From Terriglobia bacterium (GTDB taxonomy: Bacteria; Acidobacteriota; Terriglobia; Bryobacterales; Bryobacteraceae), in assembly GCA_020073365.1 (NCBI GenBank), contig JAIQFL010000056.1, positions 1 through 42,506 of the forward strand: a stretch of DNA of 42,506 nucleotides. The letters are read 5' to 3'. Both the position numbers and the translations under genes were made by a program. The notes under the pieces were generated by a model. It was not told the DNA's origin. It worked only from the letters and a program-made list of their open reading frames with translations, and did not search any database. Each line of letters starts with the position of its first letter. The stretch's first letter is position 1. Of this stretch, positions 24,366 through 34,372 are shown piece by piece.

Positions 24366-26123
24366 CTAGCGGAAATTCTCCACCAGCATCAGGTCGGTTT
24401 GGCTCTGGTCCACCCTGGTATAGAGGATGTACTTTCCGTCCGGGGAGATCGAAAAGAAGTGTCCCAGGCTGAAGCCGAAGTTCCCGAAGTTCGGATTCTT
24501 CATTTGGAATGCGATGGAGCTCTTCCTGGTCGCAAAATCGTAGAATGAGATCAGCATTGAACGCGAGCTGCGCTGGAACTCGGCATAGTAGATGCCCTTC
24601 CTGGTGGGCTGAATGGTGGTGGCGAAGAGCAGGTCGTGCTCGGGGATGATCACCTCTTCCTCCTCGCCGCCCGCCACAGGAACGCGCCAGAAGGTGCGCC
24701 GCATGCGGAAGTAGATGTACTTGCCGTCTACAGACTCCACAGCCTGGGCGGTGCCGAACTCCTTGGAGAGAAGTTGCGGGCTTCCACCATCCGCCGTCGC
24801 CTTCCAGATTTGTCCGCGAGAATCGAAGTAGATCCACTTACCGTCGTGCGACCACGAAGCGTTCCCACTGTCCCGAATGAGGCGATTGGCTTTGGCCCCG
24901 GCGGCGGCCGAAACGGTATATAGATCCTGACTGCGGTCGCCCCGCATATCGAAGAGGATCGTCTTTCCGTCCGGCGACCATCGCAGGCGGGACATGGACG
25001 GTCCATTGAAGTTCGTGATGCGGAGGCGATTGCCGCCGTCGGCATCGCTCACCCAAATCTCATCGGAGCCGCTCTGGCTCGAGATATTGGCGATCTTCTT
25101 GCCGTCGGGCGAATAGATGGCCGAGTACTCGCCGCCGGCGGAGCGGATCAGCGGGCGATCCTCCACGGGCGCGTCGGGCGAACCCAGCGTGGCCCGCCAG
25201 ATCGCCGAGACCGATGGGCTATCGGCATACGCCATGTGGTTTCCCGCTGGCGCTACCGCCGGGTATTGTGCCCGCTGGCCGGCAATGGGAAGTTCGCGCG
25301 GGCTGCCCCCGTAGGCCGGCAAGCGCCACAGCCTCCATCCGCCCACCCGGTTGGCGGAATAGACCAGGTCCTGTCCGTCGTGCGTCCAGGCGATGCCGCG
25401 AATCCCGTGATCGTCAAACGTAAGCCTGCGCGGATTGCCGCCCGAAAGATCGGACAGGTAGATATCGGCGCCATCGGAACTGGTACTGCGCACGAAGGCC
25501 AGGGCTGCGCCATCGGGCGAAACCGCGGGACAGGAATCGCCTTCCGTGCCTTCCGGGGGATTGGTGATGCGGGTTACTTTGCCGCCAGCGATCTCGACCA
25601 CGGCAAGTCCGGGCAACTGCTTGTCGCCCGCCTGTACCACCACCAGCGACTTTCCATCATTCGTCCAGGAGACCGAGGGGAGGGGCTGGGCTTCGTCGCC
25701 TGCCGCGGTGAACTCCGCGACCTTGCGCTCGGCGCCGCCACCGGCCGGGACTACCACATACTGCGCGTGCCCGCCATCCATCCGCAGGAAGGCCAGGCTG
25801 TTGCCGTCGGGCGACCATGCGGGGCCTACGTCGTTGGCGGCCCCCTCTGTCAATTGCCGTGGAGTATCCGGGGCCACCGTCCGCACATAGATGTGAAAGG
25901 CATCCACCTTGGTAACGCCGCGCGCGCTGTATGCGATTCTCTGGCCATCGGGTGAAAACGCGGGATAGGACTTGGTGCCGGCTTCGCTCGTTAGCGGTAC
26001 GCGTTTCTGCTCCACCCTCGGGCCGGTGGCAAGCCGCCCCAGCAGGGTCACTACGCCACCCACGGAACAGAGTGCCAAGGCCAGCAGAACCGCCGGACGG
26101 CGGACGAATGTGCCAGATGCCAT
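24366..26123 (-). CDS. Membrane-anchored or secreted TolB-like beta-propeller (PD40 repeats)
   Basis: 585 residues. One N-terminal hydrophobic helix ([20 protein letters not shown]) is followed by repeated PD40/WD40-like units: [100 protein letters not shown] and [14 protein letters not shown]. In many acidobacterial proteins this module is the C-terminal half of a Ser/Thr kinase or winged-helix regulator. Here neither domain is present, only the anchor and propeller. The start is 9 bp after the esterase stop on the same strand, so the two are cotranscribed. A binding or sensing role is inferred. Confidence 0.85.
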   Translation of the reverse strand: MASGTFVRRPAVLLALALCSVGGVVTLLGRLATGPRVEQKRVPLTSEAGTKSYPAFSPDGQRIAYSARGVTKVDAFHIYVRTVAPDTPRQLTEGAANDVGPAWSPDGNSLAFLRMDGGHAQYVVVPAGGGAERKVAEFTAAGDEAQPLPSVSWTNDGKSLVVVQAGDKQLPGLAVVEIAGGKVTRITNPPEGTEGDSCPAVSPDGAALAFVRSTSSDGADIYLSDLSGGNPRRLTFDDHGIRGIAWTHDGQDLVYSANRVGGWRLWRLPAYGGSPRELPIAGQRAQYPAVAPAGNHMAYADSPSVSAIWRATLGSPDAPVEDRPLIRSAGGEYSAIYSPDGKKIANISSQSGSDEIWVSDADGGNRLRITNFNGPSMSRLRWSPDGKTILFDMRGDRSQDLYTVSAAAGAKANRLIRDSGNASWSHDGKWIYFDSRGQIWKATADGGSPQLLSKEFGTAQAVESVDGKYIYFRMRRTFWRVPVAGGEEEEVIIPEHDLLFATTIQPTRKGIYYAEFQRSSRSMLISFYDFATRKSSIAFQMKNPNFGNFGFSLGHFFSISPDGKYILYTRVDQSQTDLMLVENFR

Positions 26124-26132
26124 ATGTCCCGA

Positions 26133-26807
26133 TTATCGCAGGATGCGCCCCAGCCAATCCTCCACGATGACATTGCCTTTGGAGGGGAAAAGGTGCCCGC
26201 CTTCGAGCAGGTGGAATTCCAGGTCCATAACCCGGAGACGCAATCGGTCCGGATATTGTTCCGTGACGGCGGGCGGATAATATTCGTCCTGGCGCCGCGC
26301 GAGGTGTAGGACCGCCGCGCTCACCGGCTGGTAGGAACCGCTTTCCCAGTCGCCCGGAAGGCCGCCGCAGATGGCCACGACTCCGCGGACCGCGCCGGGG
26401 CAGGTCGCCACGAAGCGGTAATTCAGCGAAACGGGCTGCGAGAATCCCACCAGAATACGCCGCTCCGGTGGGATGCCATACTCGCGGCCCGCTTCATTCA
26501 GGACATGCTGGACCATATCGTGGTGCAGGCGGATGGAGGCGGCCGCGTGGCGGTTGGTGTTCCAGCCAAATCCCACCTGCATGGTTTTGGCGTCCATGAA
26601 GAACTGATTGGGACCCTGTAGGGAGGCGACGGCATGGTGGGCGCCGAACATCTTCTGGGTGAGCGGCAGCATAGCCTCGGGGCTCTGCCCGAAGCCGTGG
26701 AGCGCCCCCACCAGCAAGGTCCGGGAATCGATCGTCTCCGGCAGGCGCAGGAGGTAGTGGCAATCCAGGCGCGCGGAAAATGTGCAGTGTCGAACGGCAT
26801 CCATCAT
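26133..26807 (-). CDS. Predicted alpha/beta-hydrolase esterase (phospholipase/carboxylesterase family)
   Basis: 224 residues from tandem ATG codons at 26807 and 26804. The core shows LLVGALHGFGQSPEAMLPL (oxyanion region), the nucleophile elbow RRILVGFSQPVSLNYRF (Ser in GFSQ), RRQDEYYPP (probable catalytic Asp) and LEGGHLFPS (catalytic His). Length and order match Abhydrolase_2 esterases of about 220 residues. No signal peptide, so probably cytoplasmic. It leads a two-gene unit with the propeller protein and is divergent from the DUF3108 gene across 136 bp. Substrate unknown. Confidence 0.8.
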   Translation of the reverse strand: MMDAVRHCTFSARLDCHYLLRLPETIDSRTLLVGALHGFGQSPEAMLPLTQKMFGAHHAVASLQGPNQFFMDAKTMQVGFGWNTNRHAAASIRLHHDMVQHVLNEAGREYGIPPERRILVGFSQPVSLNYRFVATCPGAVRGVVAICGGLPGDWESGSYQPVSAAVLHLARRQDEYYPPAVTEQYPDRLRLRVMDLEFHLLEGGHLFPSKGNVIVEDWLGRILR

Positions 26808-26943
26808 TCCAGACTGTTGTATCACGGCGGGCGGGGAATGCGCTCGGAAAGCGTTACGATGGCGCCCATGCCAGATAGCCTGCTTTGGTTTTTGGCTCAC
26901 CTCGATTGCTTCCTCCTCTCCGCATCTGAGAAACTGGCCTTTC

Positions 26944-27687
26944 ATGCCCTCGAAGCCGTTGCTGCTGTTGCCCTTGGTCTGTGCCCCGCTGGCCATCCCA
27001 CAGAGCAACACCCTGCCATCCAAAGAGACCCTGTACTACAACATTGAGTGGCGCCTGATTTCGGCCGGAAAGGCCAAGGTCGAATGGTTGGCAGCGCCGC
27101 TGCCGCGTTCGCCGTGGCAGATCAATATTCACCTGGAATCGGTGGGGTTGGTGTCCAAGCTCTTCAAGGTGGAAGACGATTACAGCGCCATCCTCAATCC
27201 GGGTCTGTGCACACAGTCTGTGCAGATGACCACGCATGAGGGCAGCCGGCTGCGAGAAACCAAGATCACGTTCGATTCCGAGGCGAAGAAGGCCGCCTAT
27301 CTGGAGCTCGATCGGGCGAAGAACAGCGTGCTTCTGTCCCAGGAGATCGATATTCCACAGTGCGTGCACGACGTGGTGGGGGGGCTCTACCTCCTGCGCA
27401 CATTGAACCTGGAGCCCAATCAGAGCGCCCAGATTCCGGTCAGCGACGGCAAGAAGATCGCGATGGTGAAGGTGGAGGCGCAGCCACGCGAAGACATCAA
27501 GACGCCGGAGGGCGCCTTCAAGACGATCCGCTACGAGGTTTACCTTTTTAACAACATCATCTACCGCCGGCCGGCCCACCTCAGCGTCTGGCTGACGGAC
27601 GACCGCCGCAAGCTTCCCGTCCAGATCCGGGTGCGCCTGCAATTCACCATCGGAACCATCACCCTGCAACTCGAGAAACACGAGTAG
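26944..27687 (+). CDS. DUF3108 domain periplasmic protein
   Basis: 247 residues with an N-terminal signal sequence (MPSKPLLLLPLVCAPLA). The mature part begins KETLYYNIEWRLISAGKAKV, typical of DUF3108, and continues with a beta-rich body ending in RRKLPVQIRVRLQFTIGTIT. The family is predicted to form an outer-membrane-proximal beta structure of unknown function. I chose the ATG at 26944 because it gives a normal signal peptide; the frame is open upstream to 26782. Confidence 0.82.
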   Translation: MPSKPLLLLPLVCAPLAIPQSNTLPSKETLYYNIEWRLISAGKAKVEWLAAPLPRSPWQINIHLESVGLVSKLFKVEDDYSAILNPGLCTQSVQMTTHEGSRLRETKITFDSEAKKAAYLELDRAKNSVLLSQEIDIPQCVHDVVGGLYLLRTLNLEPNQSAQIPVSDGKKIAMVKVEAQPREDIKTPEGAFKTIRYEVYLFNNIIYRRPAHLSVWLTDDRRKLPVQIRVRLQFTIGTITLQLEKHE

Positions 27688-27812
27688 CGCTTGGGGCGCG
27701 CGGGAAAGCACGTCCGCCGGTAGTCCCTACAGGGCACTTTACGACGGTACCCTTCTGCCGCGGAGCCGGAGCCTGTGGAGAGTAGAATCCAGGCGCCATG
27801 ACTTAACGCCGC

Positions 27813-27940
27813 CGGAATCTCAATAAGGAATCGACACCGGCCGGTCGTCGTTCGGGTCGGCCCAGCGGCAGTTGGGAACGATCGGCGTCCAGCCGGGGCG
27901 TCCGGGATCCTGGTCATACGGGTAGCCCCCCAGGCGCTGG
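27813..27940 (-). pseudogene. 3'-end fragment of an enolase-superfamily gene (second copy of 33091-33218)
   Basis: 128 bp on the minus strand encode [20 protein letters not shown] and run to the ending RPVSIPY and a TGA. This is the last 39 codons of the enzyme at 33098-34354, with three amino-acid changes and about ten base differences. The match stops sharply at 27940, and nothing of the catalytic barrel remains. Similarity extends a few bases past the stop in both copies. The rest of the 313-bp spacer (27688-28001) holds no gene. Confidence 0.9.
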
Positions 27941-28001
27941 AAAGCGGGTCCGCAGCCTGAAGGGCTGCTTCTCTCGTGGTATCATCGCCTATCAAAAGTC
28001 C

Positions 28002-31000
28002 ATGAACCGGCTGGCCAGGTTCGCTGCTCTATGTCTGGGAGTCGCACTGCCCGCTTGGACCCGCCAACTCCCCGTGAAGGTGTACACGACCGCCGACGGA
28101 CTCCCCCACAATGTGGTGCGCTGCATGGTGCAGGATGCGCGCGGATTTCTCTGGTTTTGTACCGGATTTGGCCTATCGCGTTTTGACGGCTACCACTTCA
28201 CCAACTACGGCCCGGAACGGGGACTCCCGGATCGGGCCATCACGACTCTACTCCAGACCCGCGGCGGCGCCTACTGGGCGGGGACCACTGGCGGCCTCTA
28301 CGTGCTTCCCGCGCGGCCGGCGGCTGGGTCGCACTTCGAGCGCGTCCCGTTTGGGTCCGATGAGTCTTCGCGATCCATCACCTCGATCCTTGAAGGCAGC
28401 AACGGGTGTTTGTGGATCGGCACGGGACGGGGGCTATATGCCGCCGAGCAGGCACCAACCTTGGACCAGCCGGTCCATTTCCGCCCGATCCCTCTTGGCA
28501 GGGACGATTTGGTGGTCGAGTCTCTGCTCGAAGATCATCAGGGCGCGCTGTGGATCGGCGCTACGAGTTGGAAGGACGCGGGGGCCGCGGGGCTCTACCG
28601 GCGCGCACCGGATGGAACCGTGCGCCGGTACTCCAGAAAAGACGGGCTCACTCGGGACCGGATTACGGCTTTAATTGAGGACCGCCGGCAGACGATCTGG
28701 GCCGGATCGTGGGAAGGAGGGGTTTCGCGGCTGGTCTACGATGCTTCGGGAGGCCCGCGCGTCGAGGGCACCTACTCTCTCGGACGCGCTCTTTCGCCCG
28801 GGAGGGTTGCCGATTTGATGGAAGCCGCCGAGGGTACGATATGGGTTGCCACCCCGGAGAGCCTCCTGGAGTGGCTGCCTGAGCGTGCCGCGGATCCTTA
28901 TCCGTTTCGCGCATACGGAAGGGCGGAGGGCCTCGTTGAGACCGATATCAAGACCTTGGGCCAGGACCGTGAAGGTAATTTGTGGGCGACCACGGAATCC
29001 AGCGGCGTGATGAAGATCGCCCGCAACGGGTTCATCCGTTACGACGAGCGCGATGGCCTCGGACATACGAGGATTCGCGCGTTCCTGGAGAGTCCGGCCG
29101 GAGAGCTGCGCGTGATCAGCGAACAGATTCTCATCAATCGCTACGATGGCGCGCGCTTCACGTCCCTCAGGCCGCGTCTCCCCGTGGGGATTACCCGCGA
29201 CGACCTGGGCTGGGGCTGGAACCAGACGATCGTTGAGGATCGCACCGGAGAGTGGTGGGTCCCCACCGCCAAGGGGCTGCTGCGTTTTGCCAGGCCGCGC
29301 CACCCGGCGGATCTGTCGCGCCAGGCTCCCAAGGCAATATACACGTCCCGTAACGGCCTCACGGGTGACGAAGTCTTTCGTGTGTTCGAGGACTCGCGCG
29401 GCGACATCTGGATCTCCGTGCTGGGTAATCCTTCGCCATACCTGAACCGCTGGGATCGATCCACGGATTCATTCCACGCCTACGGTGAAGCCGCTGGTAT
29501 TCCCGATCAGGCCGGGTCTCCCACGGCATTTCGCCAGGATGCCGCGGGCCAGCTATGGGTCGGCTTCGGAACCGGGGTGCTGGCGCGCGAACGCCAGGGC
29601 CGGTTCACGGTATTCGGGGTGGAAGATGGTGTGCCGCGGGGCAGGATTTCCGAGCTTCATGTGGACCGCCTCGGACGACTCTGGATGGCCACCTCCCGCG
29701 GCGGCGTGGGGCGCATCGACGACCCGGCCGCGGAGCGCCCGCGATTCGTCTCGATCACGGCCGCGGATGGGCTGTCGAGCAACAATGTCTCCTGTATCGC
29801 CGAAGATCGTTGGGGAAGGATCTACGCCGGAACGGGCCGCGGGCTGGACCGCATCGAACTGAAGTCTCCAGGCGGCGTTTTGATCCGGCACTACACCACC
29901 GGCGACGGACTGCCCCCGGGTGAATGCACCTGCGCTCTCGGCGATAGCCATGGCGCCGTCTGGATTGGCACCCTGCAGGGCCTCGCCGCTTTTTGGCCGG
30001 AACCGGACCGGCCGCGGCCGCCCCTTCCGGTATGGATCGGCGGCCTGCGCATCCGGGGCGACCCCCACGCCATCTCGGATCTGGGCGAGTCGCAGATTCC
30101 CGAGGTAAAGATCGCAGCTTTCCAGAACCACGTTTCGATCGACTTCTTCGGCATCAGCTTCCGGGCGGGCGAGGTGCTGCGCTACCAGTACAAACTGGAA
30201 CGGGCCGATCGCGATTGGAGCCCACCGGCGGAGCAGCGGACCGTGAATTACTCGAACCTCACGTCCGGAGCGTACCGTTTTCTGGTGCGGGCCATCGACT
30301 CCGAGGGAGTGGCCAGCAGCAGCGCGGCCAGCCTGTCTTTCCGGATCGTGCCTCCAGTCTGGGACCGCTGGTGGGCGCGCCTGCTGGCGGTGGCCATACT
30401 GACAGGCATGGCTTACATGCTGCAACGGCATCGCACGGGGCGCCTGGTGGAACTGGAGCGCGTGCGGACTCGCATCGCCGCGGATTTGCACGATGAAATC
30501 GGCTCCAGTCTTTCCCAGATCGCGATTCTGAGCGAGGTGACACGCGAACAGATCCGTTCCGGTTCCGGCGCCGCCACCGATACGGCGGGAGAGATCGCCG
30601 CAAGCGCCCGCACGATGTTGGATTCGATGAGCGATATAGTCTGGTCCATCGATCCCCGCCGCGACAGTCTCAGCAGCCTGGTGCAGCGCGTCAACCAATT
30701 CGCCTCCGATGTGCTGGAATCGCGCGGAGTGGCCTGGTCCTTCGAAGCCCCGGAGAGCCTGGACAGAATCAAGCTAACCCCCGAGCAGCGGCGCCAGATC
30801 AATCTCATTCTCAAGGAAGCGGTCCACAATGCGTCACGGCACGCGGCTGCGAAGGCCGTGGCGCTGCGCATCTCGGTGACGGATCATCAATTGCTCGCCG
30901 AGGTGCGCGACGACGGGTGTGGATTCAGGACCGATGGCGAACCGAATGGCTACGGCCTCGCGAGTATGCGCGCCCGCGCCGGGCAATTGAAAGGTCAGTT

Positions 31001-31058
31001 GCGCATCCGCTCCGAGACCGGCCAGGGGACGCAAGTCTCATTGCAGGTCCCGCTCTGA
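28002..31058 (+). CDS. Sensor histidine kinase with Reg_prop beta-propellers and Y_Y_Y domain
   Basis: 1018 residues. A signal sequence (about 1-21) is followed by many Reg_prop repeats (for example YTTADGLPHNVVRCMVQDAR, GLPDRAITTLLQTRGG) forming two periplasmic propellers, a Y_Y_Y domain (about 730-772) and one membrane helix (WWARLLAVAILTGMAYML, 789-806). The cytoplasmic part has a HisKA_3 dimerisation domain with phospho-acceptor His830 in ADLHDEIGSSLSQ, then HATPase_c with NLILKEAVHNASRHA and DDGCGF. It is a NarX/DesK-class kinase that probably senses a carbohydrate or degradation product in the periplasm. The partner regulator is encoded 107 bp downstream. Confidence 0.95.
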   Translation: MNRLARFAALCLGVALPAWTRQLPVKVYTTADGLPHNVVRCMVQDARGFLWFCTGFGLSRFDGYHFTNYGPERGLPDRAITTLLQTRGGAYWAGTTGGLYVLPARPAAGSHFERVPFGSDESSRSITSILEGSNGCLWIGTGRGLYAAEQAPTLDQPVHFRPIPLGRDDLVVESLLEDHQGALWIGATSWKDAGAAGLYRRAPDGTVRRYSRKDGLTRDRITALIEDRRQTIWAGSWEGGVSRLVYDASGGPRVEGTYSLGRALSPGRVADLMEAAEGTIWVATPESLLEWLPERAADPYPFRAYGRAEGLVETDIKTLGQDREGNLWATTESSGVMKIARNGFIRYDERDGLGHTRIRAFLESPAGELRVISEQILINRYDGARFTSLRPRLPVGITRDDLGWGWNQTIVEDRTGEWWVPTAKGLLRFARPRHPADLSRQAPKAIYTSRNGLTGDEVFRVFEDSRGDIWISVLGNPSPYLNRWDRSTDSFHAYGEAAGIPDQAGSPTAFRQDAAGQLWVGFGTGVLARERQGRFTVFGVEDGVPRGRISELHVDRLGRLWMATSRGGVGRIDDPAAERPRFVSITAADGLSSNNVSCIAEDRWGRIYAGTGRGLDRIELKSPGGVLIRHYTTGDGLPPGECTCALGDSHGAVWIGTLQGLAAFWPEPDRPRPPLPVWIGGLRIRGDPHAISDLGESQIPEVKIAAFQNHVSIDFFGISFRAGEVLRYQYKLERADRDWSPPAEQRTVNYSNLTSGAYRFLVRAIDSEGVASSSAASLSFRIVPPVWDRWWARLLAVAILTGMAYMLQRHRTGRLVELERVRTRIAADLHDEIGSSLSQIAILSEVTREQIRSGSGAATDTAGEIAASARTMLDSMSDIVWSIDPRRDSLSSLVQRVNQFASDVLESRGVAWSFEAPESLDRIKLTPEQRRQINLILKEAVHNASRHAAAKAVALRISVTDHQLLAEVRDDGCGFRTDGEPNGYGLASMRARAGQLKGQLRIRSETGQGTQVSLQVPL

Positions 31059-31165
31059 CGGGACAACCCGCATGTTCATGCTATGGTGATCGCGCCGGGC
31101 AAGCCCTACAATGCTTCTCAAGAATCAGTCAAGACCGTTTGCTTGACATTACCCTGAAAAGACCA

Positions 31166-31819
31166 ATGGCGAAACAGCCGGGCGAGCCCATCGAAGTAGC
31201 GATCATCGAGGACAAGCGGGCCATCCGCGAGGGCCTTCGATTGCTGATCGGCGCCACGGACGGGTATCGCTGCGGCGGGACTTACGAGTCCGTCGAGGAA
31301 GGACTGCGTGGACTGGCCCGCGCGCCGGCGGACGTGCTCCTGCTAGATATCCATCTGCCCGGAATGCCGGGGTCCGAGGGCGTGCGCGTGCTGCGGGAGA
31401 AGCACCCATCTATGCAGGTCCTCATGCTGACCATTTATGACGAGGAGGAGAAGATCTTTGAATCCATTTGCAACGGCGCGTGCGGGTACCTGTTGAAGAA
31501 GACTCCGCCGGCGAAACTGCTAGAAGCCCTGAGCGACGCCTACCACGGAGGCTCGCCCATGTCTCCGGAAGTGGCGCGCAAGGTGGTGCAGTTGTTTCAG
31601 CGAATCGGTCCTCCGGAGAGAGCCGCCCATCGGCTGACGCCATCCGAGGTGCGGCTACTCGGCCTGCTTTCCATGGGATGCAGCTACCAGGCGGCGGCCG
31701 GGCGCCTGAGCCTCAGTATCAATACGGTCCGCGATCACGTCCGCAGCATCTACGACAAGCTGCACGTGCACTCCAAAGCCGAAGCGGTATGGAAGGCCGT
31801 CAAGAGCGGTATTGTCTGA
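31166..31819 (+). CDS. NarL/FixJ-family response regulator
   Basis: 217 residues. The receiver domain shows IIEDKRAIREGL (acidic pocket), phospho-acceptor D61 in LLLLDIHLPGMPG, and Lys in GYLLKKTPP. A LuxR-type helix-turn-helix covers about 150-212: LTPSEVRLLGLLSMGCSYQA, then LSLSINTVRDHVRSIYDKL. A HisKA_3 kinase directly upstream is the usual partner for this class. I chose the ATG at 31166, as the receiver fold starts ten residues later. The targets are not known; the catabolic locus that follows is a candidate by proximity. Confidence 0.93.
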   Translation: MAKQPGEPIEVAIIEDKRAIREGLRLLIGATDGYRCGGTYESVEEGLRGLARAPADVLLLDIHLPGMPGSEGVRVLREKHPSMQVLMLTIYDEEEKIFESICNGACGYLLKKTPPAKLLEALSDAYHGGSPMSPEVARKVVQLFQRIGPPERAAHRLTPSEVRLLGLLSMGCSYQAAAGRLSLSINTVRDHVRSIYDKLHVHSKAEAVWKAVKSGIV

Positions 31820-32027
31820 CGCCAGAGCCGCGCATCGCGCTGCCATGCATCAAGACACATGATCATGCTATGGCGCACTCTCCGCCGCGGACGTAGCATT
31901 CTGTGAGGGCTGGGGATGCACGGGAGACAGCGCCATGCGGGCAGCGGCAGCCGCAGGCCTGGCGGAAGCACCGGTAGATCAAGCACCGCATCACCCTCCT
32001 GAAGTGGATAGGCACGTTGGAGGAACA
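31820..32027. other. Spacer after the response regulator, no gene seen
   Basis: 208 bp with no convincing frame or promoter. The frame of the next gene is open upstream to 31935, but GGAGG at 32019-32023 points to the start at 32028. Confidence 0.4.
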
Positions 32028-33020
32028 ATGGCATACTTCATGAAGTCGCCTACGGGTCCGGGAGTCTGGCAGAAACATCCGGCGCAGATCCAGATTGATG
32101 CGACCCTGCTGGTTCAACCTGGTCAGGATGCCGAGATTCTGTTGTGGGGGACCGGGCCGGGAGGTGTGCCTCTCTACGTCGTCGCTGAACATCCTACTAT
32201 TGACCAATCCGACGCAGGCTTGCTTAATGGTCCTTATAGCTTGGGTGCCTCAGGTCGTTATCCGCTATCGGAAGACGGCAAGCCAGCGGACCCGAATCTC
32301 CGGCGGTTTCGGATGCGCTCAACCGAATCCATGGCTCGGATCGTCCGCGCTATGGTAAGCGCGGGCGTCCCTGGATATGAATACGCGAAGGCAATCCGCG
32401 TGATCTGGTCAAAAGCAGATCCACACATTGGCGCACCGACCGTGGCACCCGTCATAGTCAACGAGCCGGCCACGGATTCTAAGGTCTTCGGGTATATCAA
32501 TCGCGCCTTGCTGTTCTTCGGCGGCGCGTCGGAAGTCATCCGCCTTTGGGGCGCGGCGAAGATGCTTGGCGACGAGCGAAATCAGTGGATCCCGGATGGG
32601 AAAGGAGGGAGGCTCGGGGTGAACTGCGGTAATCGGTCGCTTGCTTACGCCGAGCACTACTTGATCAGCCGCGCCATGGTGGCGGAAGGGGGCGATCCCA
32701 AGGGGCGAAGGTCGCGATACTATAAGGCGGCCGCCCTGGTGCTCGGTTATGACGCTGGGAAAATTGCCAACTCGCTGCTTGCCCTACTCACCGCCCTTCC
32801 CAATCCAGGCTTCGCCAGTCCCATTGGCCCCCCCGCCCTGGCCTTACGTGCATCGCTCAAACGTATCTACCAGGGCGGGACGTGCCCGGCCTCAAAGCCC
32901 GATCCGGATAGCACCCAATGGTCCCTGGCCGGATGCAGGGACGGCCTGGTGGAGTTCAAGGACTCCGATCTCCCAATTACGCACAAGAGCCCGGGCGTCT
33001 CGATCAGAGTTGTCTTATAG
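32028..33020 (+). CDS. Protein of unknown function
   Basis: 330 residues starting MAYFMKSPTGPGVWQKHPAQ, with a strong GGAGG five bases before the ATG. I do not recognise the family. There is no signal peptide and no convincing membrane helix. The N-terminal third is beta-like and Pro/Gly-rich, with LLVQPGQDAEILLWGTGPGG. The second half holds helical segments, the pattern LGVNCGNRSLAYAEHYLISR, and Lys/Arg-rich GRRSRYYKAAALVLGYDAGK. Two late Cys (GGTCPAS, LAGCRDG) could pair. Its neighbours, a two-component system and an enolase-superfamily gene on the opposite strand, give no firm hint. The good ribosome-binding site and length argue that it is real. Confidence 0.6.
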   Translation: MAYFMKSPTGPGVWQKHPAQIQIDATLLVQPGQDAEILLWGTGPGGVPLYVVAEHPTIDQSDAGLLNGPYSLGASGRYPLSEDGKPADPNLRRFRMRSTESMARIVRAMVSAGVPGYEYAKAIRVIWSKADPHIGAPTVAPVIVNEPATDSKVFGYINRALLFFGGASEVIRLWGAAKMLGDERNQWIPDGKGGRLGVNCGNRSLAYAEHYLISRAMVAEGGDPKGRRSRYYKAAALVLGYDAGKIANSLLALLTALPNPGFASPIGPPALALRASLKRIYQGGTCPASKPDPDSTQWSLAGCRDGLVEFKDSDLPITHKSPGVSIRVVL

Positions 33021-33097
33021 AGGTCGTCATCCATTAGCGATCTGGGCGCGCTAAGCGTGACCTACTTCGCCTCCAGCCTCCGAGCTTCGTCGGAATC

Positions 33098-34354
33098 TCA
33101 ATACGGAATCGTCACCGGCCGATCATCCTTCGGGTCGGCCCAGCGGCCGTTGGGAACAATCGGTGTCCAGCCTGGGCGTCCCGGATCCTGGTCATACGGG
33201 TAGCCCCCCAGGCGCTGGTACAGTTCGCTATATTGGCGCAGTTTGTCGCGATCCAGCTTCACGCCCAGACCGGGTTTGTCCGGCACCCGGATGGCGCCTT
33301 GTTCATATGGCATCAGCCCGCTTTCAATCACGTCATCGGTCAGATGATGGTAGTGGGCATCGGCCGCGAACGAGAGGTTCGGAAGAACGGCGCCAAGATG
33401 CAGCATGGTGGCCAACTGGATCCCCAGTTCGCCCGAGGAGTGCACGGCCACTCCCAGTTGAAAGGTCTCGCAGACCGCCGCCGCCTTCACGCAGGCGCGA
33501 ATCCCGCCCCAGAAGGTGGTATCCAGCAGAATCACGTCCACCGCCGTATCGAGCGCGTTGGCGGCGAGTTGCTCGAAGTTGACCACCACCGTGTTGGTGG
33601 CCAGGGGAACCCGCACCATCTGGCGGGTGCGCCGCATGCCATTCAGGCCGTACACGGGATCTTCCAGGTAGTCGTTGCGCAGCCCCTCGATCGCCTGGCC
33701 GAAACGGATGGCCTGTTCGGTGGACCACACGCCGTTGGGGTCGAACCGCAATGAATCTCCCGGGAAAGCCGCGGCCAGCGCACGATAGGCCTCCAGCTCA
33801 TAATCCTGGGGAAAGACACCGGCCTTGAGCTTGTGGGTGGTGAAGCCGAAACGCCGCTTCAGAGCGGCGGCGTTCTCCACCACTTGATCGATCGTACGGA
33901 CTTCTCCGGCGCCGGTCCGAGGGTCCGGGTATCGGAAAAAGCAGTAGGATGCAAAGGGGACGCGGTCGCGCAAGCGTCCGCCCAGAATGTCGCAGACCGG
34001 TACGCCCCAGGCTTGCCCCAGGATGTCGAGGCAAGCGAACTCCAACGCCGCCAGGATCTGCGTGCGATTATTGTAGAGCGATGCCGTGGGATTAGCGATG
34101 AGGAAGCGCATCTCCTCCAGACGGGCCGGATCGTGCCCCACCAGGTACGACTTCATGGCGCGGAACACTGCCTCGGCGGATTCACCGCCTCCGCCCATCT
34201 CGCCGAGACCAATCAGGCCGTCGTCCGTCTCCACCTCGACAATGGTGCGAACAAAACGGCCCCAATGGCAGCCATTGGCATGGCGCAAAGGGGCCTCTAG
34301 GGGAACCGTGACAGTTGTTGCCCGGATATCCCGGATCTTCATATTTTGTTTCAT
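33098..34354 (-). CDS. Enolase-superfamily (mandelate racemase/glucarate dehydratase-like) enzyme
   Basis: About 418 residues from ATG at 34354 ([20 protein letters not shown]; 34342 is an alternative). The N-terminal capping domain is followed by a barrel with the KxK motif ([11 protein letters not shown]), metal ligands in [17 protein letters not shown] and a downstream Asn/Glu ([10 protein letters not shown]), and a His in AVHSSGELG. This matches the glucarate/mandelate dehydratase branch, which abstracts the proton alpha to a carboxylate of a sugar acid. The start is only 18 bp from the divergent sugar-isomerase-like gene, so they share a control region. The last 39 codons recur as a fragment at 27813-27940. 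Confidence 0.9.
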   Translation of the reverse strand: MKQNMKIRDIRATTVTVPLEAPLRHANGCHWGRFVRTIVEVETDDGLIGLGEMGGGGESAEAVFRAMKSYLVGHDPARLEEMRFLIANPTASLYNNRTQILAALEFACLDILGQAWGVPVCDILGGRLRDRVPFASYCFFRYPDPRTGAGEVRTIDQVVENAAALKRRFGFTTHKLKAGVFPQDYELEAYRALAAAFPGDSLRFDPNGVWSTEQAIRFGQAIEGLRNDYLEDPVYGLNGMRRTRQMVRVPLATNTVVVNFEQLAANALDTAVDVILLDTTFWGGIRACVKAAAVCETFQLGVAVHSSGELGIQLATMLHLGAVLPNLSFAADAHYHHLTDDVIESGLMPYEQGAIRVPDKPGLGVKLDRDKLRQYSELYQRLGGYPYDQDPGRPGWTPIVPNGRWADPKDDRPVTIPY

Positions 34355-34372
34355 GGTACAACAATATTCAGG

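Noticed and set aside
31059..31165. TTGACA at 31143 as a promoter for the response regulator
   Set aside because: The matching -10 would fall inside the start codon region and is not recognisable.
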